A DNA stretch of 64,000 nt from Paroedura picta (GCF_049243985.1 NC_135381.1:15053345-15117344); one strand, 5' to 3'; positions 1 to 21,879 are shown, counted from the stretch's first letter. The notes: generated by a model not told the origin, from the letters alone. Numbers and translations are program-made.

Positions 1-942
1 CACATCGACACAATGCTCAGCCCGATGGGCTTTCTGCTTCTCTTTCTCTGCCATTTCGGTAATCGTGTCCTGACAGCCATGGTGGTTGAACAGCTCCTTG
101 GGTTGCACAGGTGGCTTTTTTCATCTCCCAGTTCTCCTCCTCTTGGCTGCTTTGCCATACCTGCCAGCTCTTTATTGCGGCTGCCACCTTCCAGCTTTCA
201 CCAGATCTTCACTTTGGGGCTTCCCAGCTGCTGCCTTGAGGGTGATTGGCAAGGCACCTAACGTTCAGGGCTCCACTGGAGCCATTAGGCCTGCGAGAGA
301 TGCCTATGTTCTGTGGCATAAATCTGAAAGAATTGGTGATGTTTATGCCATTGGAAGAGGTGGACAGGGGGTTAATATTCAGCCTCTGCTCCTTTCTTGC
401 TTCTTTCTTTAAGGGGGAGGACTGGGAGGTGGATTTGGGGTTTTTTTTTGGGGGGGGAGGTGTCTTAATGAGGGCCGGAATTCAGCACCAGCCCCTAGCT
501 CAATCTAGGATGATCACAACTGACAGTGAAGCAGATGCTTATGAGCATGTGCAGAGGGCATTTTCTTTCTTCTGTGAATAGCCACAAGTTAGCCCACAGG
601 TATCTGGGATTTTTTGCAGATACCCAGCTTGCTGGGGGGTAAACGGTACTGACTGGGGAAGGGAATGGCAAACCATCCCGTATTGAGTCTGCCATGAAAA
701 CGCTAGAGGGCGTCACCCCAAGACATGGCCCGGTGCTTGCACAGGGGATATCTTTACCTTTAGCCCACAGGTATCTGGGATTTTTGCAGGAAATGCTTTC
801 TAGTTGTAGCGTCAGGGTCCAGACAGACTGGGTAACCCCCCACCTCCATTTCACCAATAATTTTGCCTCCTGATATTAATTATTGGGGTGTTTGGGGGGC
901 ATTTGTGATGCTTCCTGTATCTCCCTTCTCTTTCTCTCCCAG
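1..942 (+). other. SMTN: SMTN intron (left edge)
   Basis: No exon is recognised here. The stretch contains a 5'-truncated SINE insertion at 620-760 and a T/G-rich run near 437-461. It ends in a pyrimidine tract and AG at 941-942, the acceptor of the first visible SMTN exon. Confidence 0.7.
620..760 (+). mobile_element. 5'-truncated tRNA-type SINE with target-site duplication
   Basis: This is the 3' portion of the same SINE family seen in antisense at 21880-22155 and 25548-25832 (shared words: GCCATGAAAACGCTAGAGGG, GGTGCTTGCACAGGGGATA). It is flanked by a direct repeat of about 29 bp at 590-619 and 761-789 that differs only in T-run length. That is the signature of a LINE-mediated insertion. 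Confidence 0.8.
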
Positions 943-12240
<11,298 letters not shown>

Positions 12241-12568
12241 AGTTGTGGGTCTTTTCTTTTCCACCGTCTCCAGCACCCTTCCCTTTTTGAGGCTCTCTTT
12301 CTGTGTGTCTCCCTGTGTGTGTTTTACTGGATTTTGTTGCTTCAGGCCAAGAGTTCCTGCTTGGATAATTTCCCAGTGAACATGACCCCTCCCCACACAC
12401 ACACAAAGTAAGAGAAGACCATGACACGAAGCTTAAGAGCATGTCTGCAGCCGTTATATATAGTGAAATGCTTCCTTACGTAGTTATATTCCAGCCCCTC
12501 CGTATGACGTCGCCAACATCCAGCCATCTGAGCAGTAACCAGCCGGCGACGTCCATTTTAAAGCGCTA

Positions 12569-12600
12569 GTTGGGGAATCGCATAAAGAGGATTCCCCAAC
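12569..12600. repeat. Small perfect hairpin
   Basis: The arms GTTGGGGAATC and GATTCCCCAAC are exact reverse complements with a 10-nt loop. It lies 330 bp past the SMTN poly(A) site. Function unknown; it may be the core of an old MITE. Confidence 0.6.
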
Positions 12601-13669
12601 CTATTTAGTGTGAGCTGCAAGAGAGCAACCAGCAGAGGGAAGGTATAGAGGCTCAAATGCAATAAAGGCGTGTGCCTTGGCCTGCCCTCATACCTGCTTC
12701 CCTCTCCCTTGTTCCCGGGGACAGGAATCTCTTTTTTAAAAGGTCTAACTTCCTGGAGCAATGAATAGGTAGACAAGTGTGCAGGCAATGCCAGAAATAA
12801 ATCCCCCCCCACCAAAAGGTTGTTACACAAAGCATGCCTCTCTAAAATTTTTCCCACCCCACAAATCAGGAACAATATTAATTTTTTTAAGTATCAAGAT
12901 TTGTGATTCCATAAGGGGTGGCATTTAAAAAGTACTATGATTAGATGCATACATGTTTAAACAGAGAACTATGAATTTAAAAAAAATTAGCGGGCATTAT
13001 GGGACCCTCAAAACAAGGAGAAAGGGGATTGGCTGCTTGGCTTGATTGACCGGCAGAAGAGAGTCACACGTGAAATGTGTTGCTCTGTTCCACCATTTCC
13101 AGTGGCACTTGTGAAGGGTGAGAAGCGTGAAAAGGCGGCAGACCAGAGCGAGACAGCAAAAAGGTGAGTGGCTGGGAGGTGTGATGATATTTAGCGTTAC
13201 GCCATTTAGCTGGCATAGCAATATTTTTACTGATGTGCGGAAATGCCCTAAGTCTCTGGGCTCTTCTGCCTCAACAGTAGTTTGATCTGTACATGTGTAG
13301 GAAAGATTTAACTGTGCAACTTCCCTGCTCTCCTCCCCCATAATTTGATCTGCTAGGTCCGTAAATTACCCTTTATTGCCCATCCCTCTTCTAAAGCTTC
13401 CAGAATAGAATGGGCCCTTTAAATCTCTAGCTCTATGGGAACCCTTTAAAACTCCCCTCTTGTTCTGCTGGGAGAGGGGTGGGGTAAATCCTTTGCAGTC
13501 AGATTTTCCAAATATGAGAGGGGAGGTCCAGTGGAGTCACGGTCAGCATGAGATTTGAATGCCACTTTTGGATGCCTGCAGGACACTCCTGATGCTGTGG
13601 TGCATGCAAGCTGTCTCTTAACAGCTTTAAAGACTCTATGATTCATACCTCTTCCTAGCCAGGTGACTG

Positions 13670-13734
13670 GAAGCTGCTTTGAGACTCCTTTGGGTAGAGA
13701 AAAGCGACATATAAGAACCAACTCTTCTTCTTTG
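13670..13734 (+). mobile_element. Sauria-type SINE 3' tail fragment
   Basis: Shares AAGCTGCTTTGAGACTCCTT and the ATAAGAACCAACTCTTC tail with the full-length SINEs of the window (for example 54400-54674). Confidence 0.75.
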
Positions 13735-14012
13735 CTGCAATGGGAGGCATTCAGAGGATATGTGCAGTTACTCTGCAGAGGTTGAGGGGGATAGCAGAAG
13801 GAAGTGGTTCCCTATCAGATGCCTGAGTTCCTTAGAGCCTCATAATCAGTGGTTGGAATCAAACCTGGAAGGAGCAGGAAGTGTCCGCCAATCCCCAAAG
13901 GTGAATGTGGCATCCCACTACCCCCACCATATCATCCAAGCTAGCAGCTGGTTTTGGCCAAAGCAATAGCACCAAATCACACCCACACACCATTGCAGAG
14001 GATGTTGGAGGC

Positions 14013-14018
14013 TTTACT
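14013..14018 (-). terminator. SELENOM: SELENOM poly(A) signal AGTAAA
   Basis: AGTAAA on the minus strand, a common variant hexamer, about 85 nt past the SECIS candidate. It is followed 30-40 nt later by the GU-rich stretch TGGTGTGTGGGTGTG. No AATAAA occurs on that strand closer to the SECIS. Confidence 0.65.
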
Positions 14019-14099
14019 GTTTTTAGTCACACTTGATGAGTTTTTTCGGACGGGCGTGGCGCAGTGCACGTTTCCCAGCATGCCATGCTCCAGAGCCTG

Positions 14100-14170
14100 A
14101 CGGGACGCTGCTATCCACCCTCAGCACCAAGAACTTTCAGCAGAGGGCTTCATCCTGTCCCACAACAGCT
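14100..14170 (-). promoter_or_regulatory. SELENOM: SECIS element of SELENOM
   Basis: A SECIS is the 3' UTR stem-loop that recodes UGA as selenocysteine. On the minus strand, ATGA lies at 14153-14150. Twelve nt later comes AAA in the apical loop (14137-14135). GA of the quartet is at 14115-14114. Between the quartet and the loop, GCCCTC pairs with GAGGGT, and GC pairs with GC past one mismatch. Below the quartet, either GCTGTT with AGCAGC or GGGAC with GTCCC can form the basal helix. Motif order and spacing fit the SECIS consensus. Paired by hand, not folded by program. Confidence 0.8.
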
Positions 14171-14926
14171 GGGGCATAGCCGCAGGAATTTTACATCAAA
14201 AGAAACCACCCCTCAAACACAGCTGCTCCTTCTCAGCACCAGGAAGGAAAGTTGGTCTATATATGGCAAGGACGGTGGACGGAAGCCAAGGTGACAGGAC
14301 TGTTGTCTTGCGAAGGTGGGCAGAGAGCCGGGCTCAGCATCCTTTGCGAGGAAAGAAACACGCTGGGTACGACTTGGCCTGCCTCCAAGGCCACCGTGGA
14401 AAGACTCACCCCCACGCTAGAACAGAAGCCCTGATTTTCCAGATAGAGCTGTCACACCTTCCCTAGACAACAGGCAGGCAGCCAGGGCTGTGTGTACTCC
14501 GTGCCCACGCAGCAAAAAGCCACAATCTGCAACAGCAAAAAAGGCAGATTGTGTGACCAGTGTGAATTATGCAAGTGTGCACACACACACTCATTTTGTG
14601 CACAACCATCTGCCATCCTTACTGCTTGCAGGAAAGAGCCAAGCGCTAATGCCCCTGCTCTAAATGTTGGGGAACCCATTGAGGAAGGTTTGGAGAGTGC
14701 AGACGGTACCCACAAGTTGCTTTGCGACCAACTAGAGCAAGACACTTGGATCCCGCAGCCAATCTCACTGCCTTCGGCTCTTTGGAGTCAGCGGATACAC
14801 GTTCCTGCATAGACCACAACAGCTTCCTGGTGTGCGCACAGTGGTTCGTCTACACAAGCAGTTCTGGAGTGACGGTGTTCTTCCAGGTGCTGGCCTCCGC
14901 TTCTGAGGTTTGCATAAGCAGCAGGT

Positions 14927-15118
14927 CTAGAGGTCTTCCGCGCCCCCCTTTCTCCTTGCCGCAGGGTCCTGAGCCACCTCGGAGGTGGGCGGGGGCTGGG
15001 CAGGGGCCAGCTGGAACTCCTCAGGTACTGGCGAGTCAGGTGACTTTTTCCGGTAGAACCCCAAGTCCTGCACAAGCTGGTTGATCTCTTCCCGGGTCAT
15101 GTCACTCAGTGGAATTCT
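14927..15118 (-). CDS. SELENOM: SELENOM exon 5
   Basis: 192 nt after TTTTGTAG. It reads [20 protein letters not shown], then [20 protein letters not shown], a Pro-rich stretch, and ends [10 protein letters not shown] then TAG. The conserved MTREEIN.LVQ.LGFYRK segment identifies the family. The last four residues resemble a KDEL-class signal. Confidence 0.97.
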   Translation of the reverse strand, partial: RIPLSDMTREEINQLVQDLGFYRKKSPDSPVPEEFQLAPAQPPPTSEVAQDPAARRKGGAEDL

Positions 15119-18100
15119 CTACAAAACAAACCCAGGTCAAAGGAGTAATCTCAGAGCCATAATCTCAGGCCCATGGCATTACCAGAACTGCCTTTCATTG
15201 GTTTGCACAGCATAGCAGCTTATCAAATTCTGCCTCCCCACCCCTGTCTCTTAGCCAGTGACAAAGACTGTACCCACCTTTGCAATGAACACATTTAGAA
15301 TATCTCTCCTTTGCATAATTCTGGTTTTTGTTTTTACCACCCTCCTGCTTAATCCAGGCTTCTTGACGACCCTGAAAGGGTTTCCCGAATGGGTGGGAGT
15401 TAATTTTTTATACATGCTTTTAAAAATTTGTTAAACATTTATTGGGTGATAGGACCATATATGGTCATGTTGCTCCCCACCCAAAATGGCCAATGATGGG
15501 CCTGGAGGGGGTGGGAAAGAGAGGAGCCCCAGGTAGGCATGTCTACAGTTCTGCTTCCCCACCCTACTCTGCATGATTGCGCCACTTCTAGGGCTTCTCA
15601 AAGCCTGGAGAATGTTTCAGGGTAAAAATGAGACTTGAACAGGGCACTGATGGCCTCAAGTCAAAGCATTCTTTTAAATCTGAAAAGCACTACATGCAAC
15701 ATTTAAATAAGGGACAAGCGCTATGCTTTCAGTAGGCTGGGCCCCCACACATGCACCATCCGTTTGCAAATTGGGTTCCCCCACCAAAAAAGCACGCAAG
15801 CAAGCCAGCTGACACTGGAATACAAGAAAGGAGCTGACATTTGCAACCAGTGTGAGACCACTGCAGCAGACAGCCAGGCTCTGCGTTCTTAAGAGCAACC
15901 AATCCCGTCCCCCACTTACCATCCGTCTTTGTTCCCAGTCAACCTGGCCTTCCTTCAGCCACCTCTTCACCCCCAAAGCTCCATCTGGCGCATCCCAGAG
16001 GCCACCCAGGATCCCAGACCTCCACCCAGCAGTTTGTCCTCACCTCCAGCTCTTCGTACTTGAAATTCAGCAGCACGAGTTCAGGGTCCGCTCCGGGGAG
16101 GTGCTTCATCACAAGGTTGTGGCTAGGAGAGGCTTGTTAAGGAGCCTGCCTGGCAGGACAGTAGCCCACAGAGAGCACAAGCGGGCCCATCCGAGTCTAT
16201 CTGCACAGGCCTTAATTAACCGAAATTTGCCCAAGGATAAGCCGGGCATGTTCCGCCTGGAGAAATGTCTACATATTCTGTGGCACTCCACCCTTCCCCA
16301 GACAAAATAGGTATGCAGCAGAATCGGAGGTGGTTTGCTACTGGCTGGCCCTGTGTCATGACCCCTCGTGTTTCTTGGGGGGGGGGGGGACTGCAGCCAA
16401 ATCCTTGGAGGTCTCACATCCAGCATCAGCCAGGGCTGACCCTGCTTAACTCCTGACAGGATTGGGCTTGCCTCAGTTACACAGGTCAGGGTGATATATG
16501 TAGTGGTGGCAGATGAGGATCTGGAAGACCCGGGTTTGAATCCTCATTCTGCAAGGGAAGCTCCCTGGGTGACCCTGGGCCAGCCACGCTCTCTGTCTCA
16601 CCTCCCTCAGGGCTGCTATGAAGGAAAAAATGGAGGAAGAACAAGACTATATATCTTGTTCAGGGAGCCAAGCAGGGATGTAAATCTGCATAAATGCATG
16701 TACAAAGCATATGTGTTTGGGACACAGGCCAAATATCCTTGGTTTGTATCACTGATTATTTTTATGGTTCAGGGTGGGAGATGCCAACCCGGTACCTCTC
16801 CTTCCTTGTCCTTCTCTGTGACTGCACCCTAATCTGTCCCATTTGATCACATAGCAAAGCCAAGCCGTTTGCGGACATGGAGAGAAATTATATCAGTTGG
16901 TACTGACCCAAGCGGCTTTTCTGTAACCTGAGTGAGGAATGCAGCTCTCCACCCCTTACCAGAATGGAGTGTGGGAAGGATACTAGAGAGGGAGATCCTC
17001 CGTGACGAAGGCCTTCACCTAGGAGAGAGAGAGGGAGGGAGGGAGGAGCAAACATCACAGCCTGGAGGTGTGCATCTCCACGGTGGTCATCCTTTCTTGT
17101 TGGTATTTGGACAATCCCTATATATATGCCCTTCATGGAGCTTTAAAAGTGAAGACTGTTTTGTGCCCCTAATGGACTTACCATTTCAGCTTCAACAGCC
17201 TGGGAAACAGGAAGCAGAACCAGCACAAGGGCAGAGGGGGAGAGGGCCAAGAAACCAGCAGTGGGTCAGAGGAACAAGCAAGAGACTTTGGGGCAAGGAA
17301 GGGAGGGAAGAAGCAGCAGCTTTTCACTACTCAAAGGAGTCTCAAAGCAGCTTACGAACACCTTTCCTTTCCCCACAGCAGGCACCATGTGAGGTAGGTG
17401 GGGGCTGAGAGAGCTCTAAGAGAACTGCTCTGCAAGAACAGCTCTGAGAACTGTGACTGGCCCAAGGTTACCCAGCTGGATGCATGTGGAGGAGTGGGGA
17501 ATCAAGCCTGGTTCTCCAGATTAGAGGCTGCCGCTCTTTAACCACTACCCCACACTGGCTCTCAAGTTAAAAAAACAAAGGGATGGTATGGGGGGGGGGG
17601 AGGCCAGGTGAGTAGTTGTAAAACTCTGCACCTGCACGAAGGCGGGATACAATGGCTGCATTGTAACAGGAGGGTGATTGCCACATCCAGTCAATGAGGA
17701 AGGTGAACCATTTTTGCAGCTGTCCAAGAGGCTCCCCAAGATGACTGGAGAGTGGAAAGGAAGGGCAACAGAGAAGAAAGCAAAGGGAGGGAACGACTAG
17801 AATGCCAACCAATTCTTTGGTCAAAGTAGACTCTAGGAAAGGACTTATGTTGCATTGAGAAAAGTGCCTGGAAGGAGACAGAGCTAAAATGGAGATGGGG
17901 AGGACTCGAATAGAGACACAGCTTCGTGCTAGATGAACCGGATGAACCGGGCCACGCTGGCAGCGGAGAATAAGAAAGGATTTGAGAATGCGGCTGGGGA
18001 AAAAAGACTCCTGTGCCCCAGGCTGGGCTGGGAGTTGCTTCCATTTGGCCCATTAAGCATGGAGTACATGCAGCGGTATTAATAACCCCTGGCTATAATC

Positions 18101-21100
18101 GTAATTATTTTAACGAGGATCACATCGCACATGCTGCTCATTCCCTCGCTTGCTCTTGGCCAGCCAAATATGGAGCAGCTGGAGGAATGAGAAAGGGCCT
18201 GCACAGGTAAGCAGCCATCCAATGGCTCACAGCACTTCCCTCGGCCCGACAGGGTTGATGCAAGGATATAATGGGGGAAGGCAAGCGGAATATGCCAATC
18301 TAATGTCTCTGCAGGAAGGGTGAGATGACCATTGTACTGAATTTAAAAAGAGTCACCAGTGCTTAACAACATCCCAGTAAGGTAGGCCTCCACAGTGAGG
18401 AGGGTGGGGGAGCTAACTTGCCTAAGGCCAGCAAATGCTGAATTCACGCGCTGAGGAAAGGTCTGATCCCAGGACCTTCCTGCTTCTACGTCTTTGCCTG
18501 GCCCCCAGGTTGGATCAGCTCTCCAGCCAAACCCCCAAGAAGCTGAAGCAACACTTACCTCTTTCAAGCGGTTCAATTGTCATCCTCCACAAGACTGCAA
18601 AAGAGCAGAGGACAACATCAAAGTGAGGCAGACGGATACCTCCTAACACAAAGAGACCCGCCAGGAGCGAGGCAGTTCATGCACAGACTGGCCTCCCCTT
18701 CACCTTTCTGGACTTTATTTCCCAGGGTGCACTGAGGCGTGACCCCTTGGAGATTGCCCCATATGTGCCGGGTGCGAGGAAGAAGAGGCAAGATGCCTCT
18801 CCCTCCTCCCAGCCTCCTGGAACAAGCTCCAGGGAACGGAATGAAGTCCAAGTTCACAATTTTGTTTTCATGTCGACCTTCAGACAATTTGTTTTTAAAC
18901 GACACCTTGGTGTTCCACTTCCTCTCTGTTCAGCTTTATTACCAAAACAAAAGGGAATTTTCCAGTTCGTTTCCCATTCGTTTATGGCTGTCTAAAATGT
19001 CTAAACATGAAAATCTGCTTTCTGTATTTTAGGGCGATTTAACAAGATACGTTCAGAGGACCACCTCGTCCAAACGTCTGTTTTCAACTACCGCTTGGCC
19101 GTTGCTTCCAGATACAGAAATGATGTCCTCCCAATGTCATTCTGTTCCCTCAGCATGTATAATTCAGAGGCATACTGCTTCTGTGTATGGAGGTTCCATT
19201 TCATCTTTACGGCTAATAATAGATTGGCTTATGGTTGTTCTCCATGAAATTGCTTAATATTTTTTTAAAAGCCGTCTAAGCAAGGGATGGCCAACACATC
19301 TTGTATAGTGCAGTCCATAAATTCTGCAGTGTATGCAGAATTTCCAGTTGTCTGTCCTGGTTCTACAACCAATAAATCCCAAAGCAAGATGCTAAGCACC
19401 AGATCTAGGAGTGTGGAAGAAAAGGCTCCCTTTCCCCACTGCCCATAATTTTGCACATTGTGTCTAGAACTCCCATTTGGTTCTACGCTAAATCCTTCAG
19501 TCGCTCCAGAGCGTCCTCGCGGTCCAGCCTCTCCAAATCCTACCTCTGTTAGCATACCATCAATACTGCCTGGGGAAGCATCTGGCAGGCCATGCCGGAG
19601 ACAGACTACAGCCTACTTAAGAGCTCTCCAGGGGAGATCAGAGCGGACCATTCAATAAACAACACTTGATTTAATATTATTAATGAAACTTCCTGGCAGC
19701 GGCTGGGTCCAGGCTTGGCTTTGGGATTTCCTAGTAAAAACATTAAGCTGTCTCAAGCCCTCATTACTTCTTCTCCACAGGAACCTGAGTTGTCAGTCCA
19801 TCCGTGTCCTGCCCCCCCCCTTGAAATCTGGGCCTCGTTGTGTTGAGTCCCACTTCGCCAACCATGCCTCTCCAGAAGACCTAAAGCCAGCTTCCCACTG
19901 CTGCAGTTGGCCAGATCTCCTGGCCTTCAATGTTTTCAGCCCTTGGCATTGCAGGGAGAGTTTGCCCATTAACCAGCTCTTTCTCTCTCTGCCGATCCCC
20001 GTCTTTATTACTTCCTTCAGTTCAGGACTTCCACCAGTGGGTTTCTAACTCAATGGAATCTACCATGCAAAGTCAATGGATTTATGGCACCAATGGAATC
20101 TACCATGCAAAGCCAATGGATTTATGGCACCAGTGTTTCCCCATCTGTGGCTCCCTATGATTGACACCTGACTTTCAGTTCCCAAGCTACACCCTTGTGC
20201 CCCCCCCCCCTTGTCCACTCTGATTCTCTATGCCCGTTTTCAGGGTCCTATTTCCTAACCAATTCCAATCCAATTTGCACACCCACTTTGGCTCCTCAGA
20301 ACACTCTCGGGACTTTTATACGAATTCTTGAAAGTGCCATAGAGTCGCAAGTTATGACTACTCCACAGGGCAGAGGTGGCCAGACTGTGGTTTCTCAGAT
20401 GTCCATGGACTACAATTCCCATGAGCTTATGCTGGCAGGGGCTCGTGGGAAATGTAGTCTATGGACATCTGGGCAGCCACCATTTGGCCGCCTGTGTCAT
20501 AGTGTTTTTGAGCAAGAGATGATCAAGGCTGGGTAGCCATTGCCTGCCTCTGTGCAGTGACCAAGGATTTCCTTGGTAGTCTCCTGTCCAAGGACTAACA
20601 GGGCTGGACCCCGTTTGATGATGATGATGATGAAGATGTCAGCCATTCAGCCGAGTCCAACTCTTGACAGTCCTTGATGCTGTTAGGTGTGAAGTCGCAT
20701 CCGACCCATCGCGACCCCATGGACAATGATCCCCCAGGCCTTCCTGTCCTCCACCAATAGCTCAACAATCACCACGATTTCCAATCCGGCACTGTTTCTT
20801 TTAGTTGTGTTATGTTCTGGCCGGTTTCCATTTTTGACCGTGTTCTTTGTCGGCCTGGGGTCCTTTTCCCACTGACCAATCCTGGCATAATTGCTTTCTC
20901 CAAAGAAAGCAAAGGGCCAAAGTAAGAGAGCCGGAGTTTCATGATCTTGCCTTCCGGTGATAGATTGGGCTTAATGCGCTGGTATTTTTCTTTCTCTCTC
21001 TCTCCCCTGCCCCCCCCCCCCGCCCGCGCAGCAGCTGGAAGGGCCGCCGATCTTTTCGGGAACTCCGTGGGCGGCAAGAGGCAGGGCCGCCTGGGCCACT

Positions 21101-21397
21101 CCCGCCCGGCTCTGCACCCTCTCGGGGCCGCTCCCACCCCCAAAAAAGCGCCCCGAGCGGAGCACGGCCTGGCTAGCCAAGCAGCGCCACTGCCCACATC
21201 GGAGCTTCAGGGTGGCCGGGAAAGGCGCCGGGCCCCTCTCCTCCCCGCGGCTGACGCTCCCGGCCCGACCTTACCTCCACTTTGCCCCGCGCCAGACCCT
21301 CCGGACGGCTCCGGCGGATTCCCCCGCTCCGCGCCGGCCCCGCCAGGAGGAGCCAGAGCAGCGGCGCGCTCAAGAGCCACAGGCACCGCCGCCCCAT
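14927..21397 (-). CDS. SELENOM: Selenoprotein M, complete (5 exons, UGA = Sec)
   Basis: SELENOM is a small thioredoxin-fold selenoprotein of the ER, thought to act in thiol redox and calcium handling. Exons (on -) 21397-21275, 18594-18559, 17018-16984, 16122-16044 and 15118-14927 all have AG/GT borders and matching phases (0, 0, 2, 0). The 154-residue protein (human 145) has: a signal peptide ([20 protein letters not shown]), the redox motif CGGU with U encoded by [68 protein letters not shown], and a Pro-rich tail ending AEDL, an ER-retrieval-like signal (human HADL). Ordinary ORF calling misses it because of the in-frame TGA. The neighbours SMTN and INPP5J match the human order and orientation. 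Confidence 0.97.
15119..16043 (-). other. SELENOM: SELENOM intron 4
   Basis: 925 nt with canonical ends. No repeat family firmly recognised. Confidence 0.7.
16044..16122 (-). CDS. SELENOM: SELENOM exon 4
   Basis: 79 nt between CTCCTAG and GTGAGG. The first C completes the Tyr codon of exon 3. It reads [20 protein letters not shown] then KYEELE, near-identical to mammalian SELENOM. Confidence 0.97.
16325..16495 (-). mobile_element. 5S-rRNA-like SINE copy (in SELENOM intron 3)
   Basis: Antisense words GAGGTGGTTTGCTACTGGCT and CAGGGCTGACCCTGCTTAAC match the family at 11577. It is interrupted by a 12-G run near 16377-16390. Confidence 0.65.
16520..16650 (+). mobile_element. tRNA-derived SINE fragment
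   Basis: Contains a B-box-like GGGTTTGAATCCTCATTCTG, then CTGGGTGACCCTGGGCCAGC, the usual layout of tRNA-headed squamate SINEs. Confidence 0.65.
16984..17018 (-). CDS. SELENOM: SELENOM exon 3 (35 nt micro-exon)
   Basis: 35 nt between CTCCTAG and GTATCC. It reads [11 protein letters not shown] plus TA, which with the C of exon 4 makes Tyr. Mammals have VKAFVTQDIPFYHN at this place. Without splicing, TAG would read as a stop. Confidence 0.95.
17019..18558 (-). other. SELENOM: SELENOM intron 2
   Basis: 1540 nt. Holds the SINE at 17308-17563 and short GA-rich stretches. No exon seen. Confidence 0.7.
17308..17563 (-). mobile_element. Sauria-type SINE in SELENOM intron 2
   Basis: Antisense full-length copy: tail words CAAAGGAGTCTCAAAGCAGC, middle CAAGGTTACCCAGCTGGATG, and tRNA-like head ending at CCACACTGGCTCTC. 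Confidence 0.85.
18559..18594 (-). CDS. SELENOM: SELENOM exon 2 with the selenocysteine codon
   Basis: 36 nt between TTTTGCAG and GTAAGT. It reads SCGGUQLNRLKE, with U = TGA at 18582-18580 (minus). The CxxU motif is the redox centre of the family. The exon is only 12 codons long, the same small Sec exon as in other vertebrates. Confidence 0.97.
20051..20130. repeat. Two-copy tandem repeat, period about 40 bp
   Basis: The unit CAATGGAATCTACCATGCAA + AG(T/C)CAATGGATTTATGGCAC occurs twice in a row with one difference. Confidence 0.9.
20371..20494. mobile_element. Diverged palindromic hAT-like MITE
   Basis: Both arms are present but with many changes (GTCCATGGACTACAATTCCC left; GTAGTCTATGGACATCTGGG right). 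It is older than the copies at 35340 and 36250. Confidence 0.75.
20505..20615 (-). mobile_element. 5S-rRNA-like SINE fragment
   Basis: Antisense GTCTCCTGTCCAAGGACTAA then CAGGGCTGGACCCCGTTT matches the 5S block of the family. Confidence 0.6.
20613..20790 (-). mobile_element. RTE-BovB-like 3' end
   Basis: Antisense words GTCGCATCCGACCCATCGCG and CCAGGCCTTCCTGTCC correspond to the 3' end of BovB-type elements. It begins with a (GAT)n tail on +. Confidence 0.65.
21275..21397 (-). CDS. SELENOM: SELENOM exon 1 (signal peptide)
   Basis: 123 nt from ATG to GAG|GTAAGG. Residues 1-24 form a signal peptide ([24 protein letters not shown]) with likely cleavage after ARS, then [14 protein letters not shown]. 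This start puts the hydrophobic core at the N-terminus. The frame stays open upstream to an ATG at 21700, but that start would bury the signal peptide, so I reject it. Confidence 0.93.
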
Positions 21398-21440
21398 CGC
21401 CGCCCCCGACCCTTCCTCCCTCTCTCCCTCCGGCCGCGAC

Positions 21441-21461
21441 GGCTGCTGCTGCTGCTGCTGC
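21441..21461 (-). repeat. SELENOM: (CAG)n tract in SELENOM 5' UTR
   Basis: About six CAG units on the transcript strand, some 45 nt before the start codon. In the rejected upstream frame they would read as poly-Gln. Confidence 0.85.
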
Positions 21462-21879
21462 GGCGCTTCTGGCGGGATCCGCTGCCACGTCAGGTCGGGC
21501 GGGGCGCGGCGAAGGAGGGCCGCGGCAGGGAGGGGCCTGGGACGCCACAGGCTGCCGGGAGACGGGCATCCCCTCGGGGCTCCGGCCGGCGCAGAGGCGG
21601 CCAAGGGGAAGGGCGGGCGCGGGGCTGGAGCCGCCCGGCTGGCCTCTTCGGTCCGCGGGGAAGGGGCAGGCCCCACGCTGCACTCAGAGGCTTTGAGCAA
21701 GGAGGTCTTGCGCTGGTCTCTCTTGCCCAGATAGCGCCCAGAGCCCTTTCGCTCCTGGGTATGTGTGTGCGCGTTTGTGTTTGTTTGTTTGTTGATTTAT
21801 TACTTGTAGACCGCCGTTCCCGATTGAGCTCACGGCGGTTTACACAATAAAAGAATAAAAACACAATAAAATCCATAGA

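Larger units (their letters stand above)
12241..13989. other. Gap between convergent SMTN and SELENOM 3' ends
   Basis: No gene recognised. It contains a perfect small inverted repeat (arms 12569-12579 and 12590-12600) and a Sauria-type SINE tail (13670-13734). The rest is unassigned. Confidence 0.6.
13985..14926 (-). other. SELENOM: SELENOM 3' UTR
   Basis: Runs from the TAG at 14927-14929 to a poly(A) signal near 14015 (minus strand). It contains the SECIS candidate and a short (AC)n run near 14580. Confidence 0.75.
18595..21274 (-). other. SELENOM: SELENOM intron 1
   Basis: 2680 nt. Contains a two-copy 40-bp tandem repeat (20051-20130), a diverged MITE (20371-20494), a 5S-like SINE (20505-20615) and a BovB end (20613-20790). 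No further exon seen. Confidence 0.7.
20990..21720 (-). promoter_or_regulatory. SELENOM: CpG-rich SELENOM promoter and first exon
   Basis: A strongly GC- and CpG-rich block spans exon 1 and the upstream 300 bp, contrasting with AT-richer flanks. It is typical of a housekeeping vertebrate promoter. No TATA box is evident and the exact start site cannot be read. Confidence 0.75.

Noticed and set aside
20941-21696. Long + strand open frame over the SELENOM CpG-rich region
   Set aside because: Antisense shadow of SELENOM exon 1 and its GC-rich promoter; Pro/Ala/Arg-rich composition with no family resemblance.
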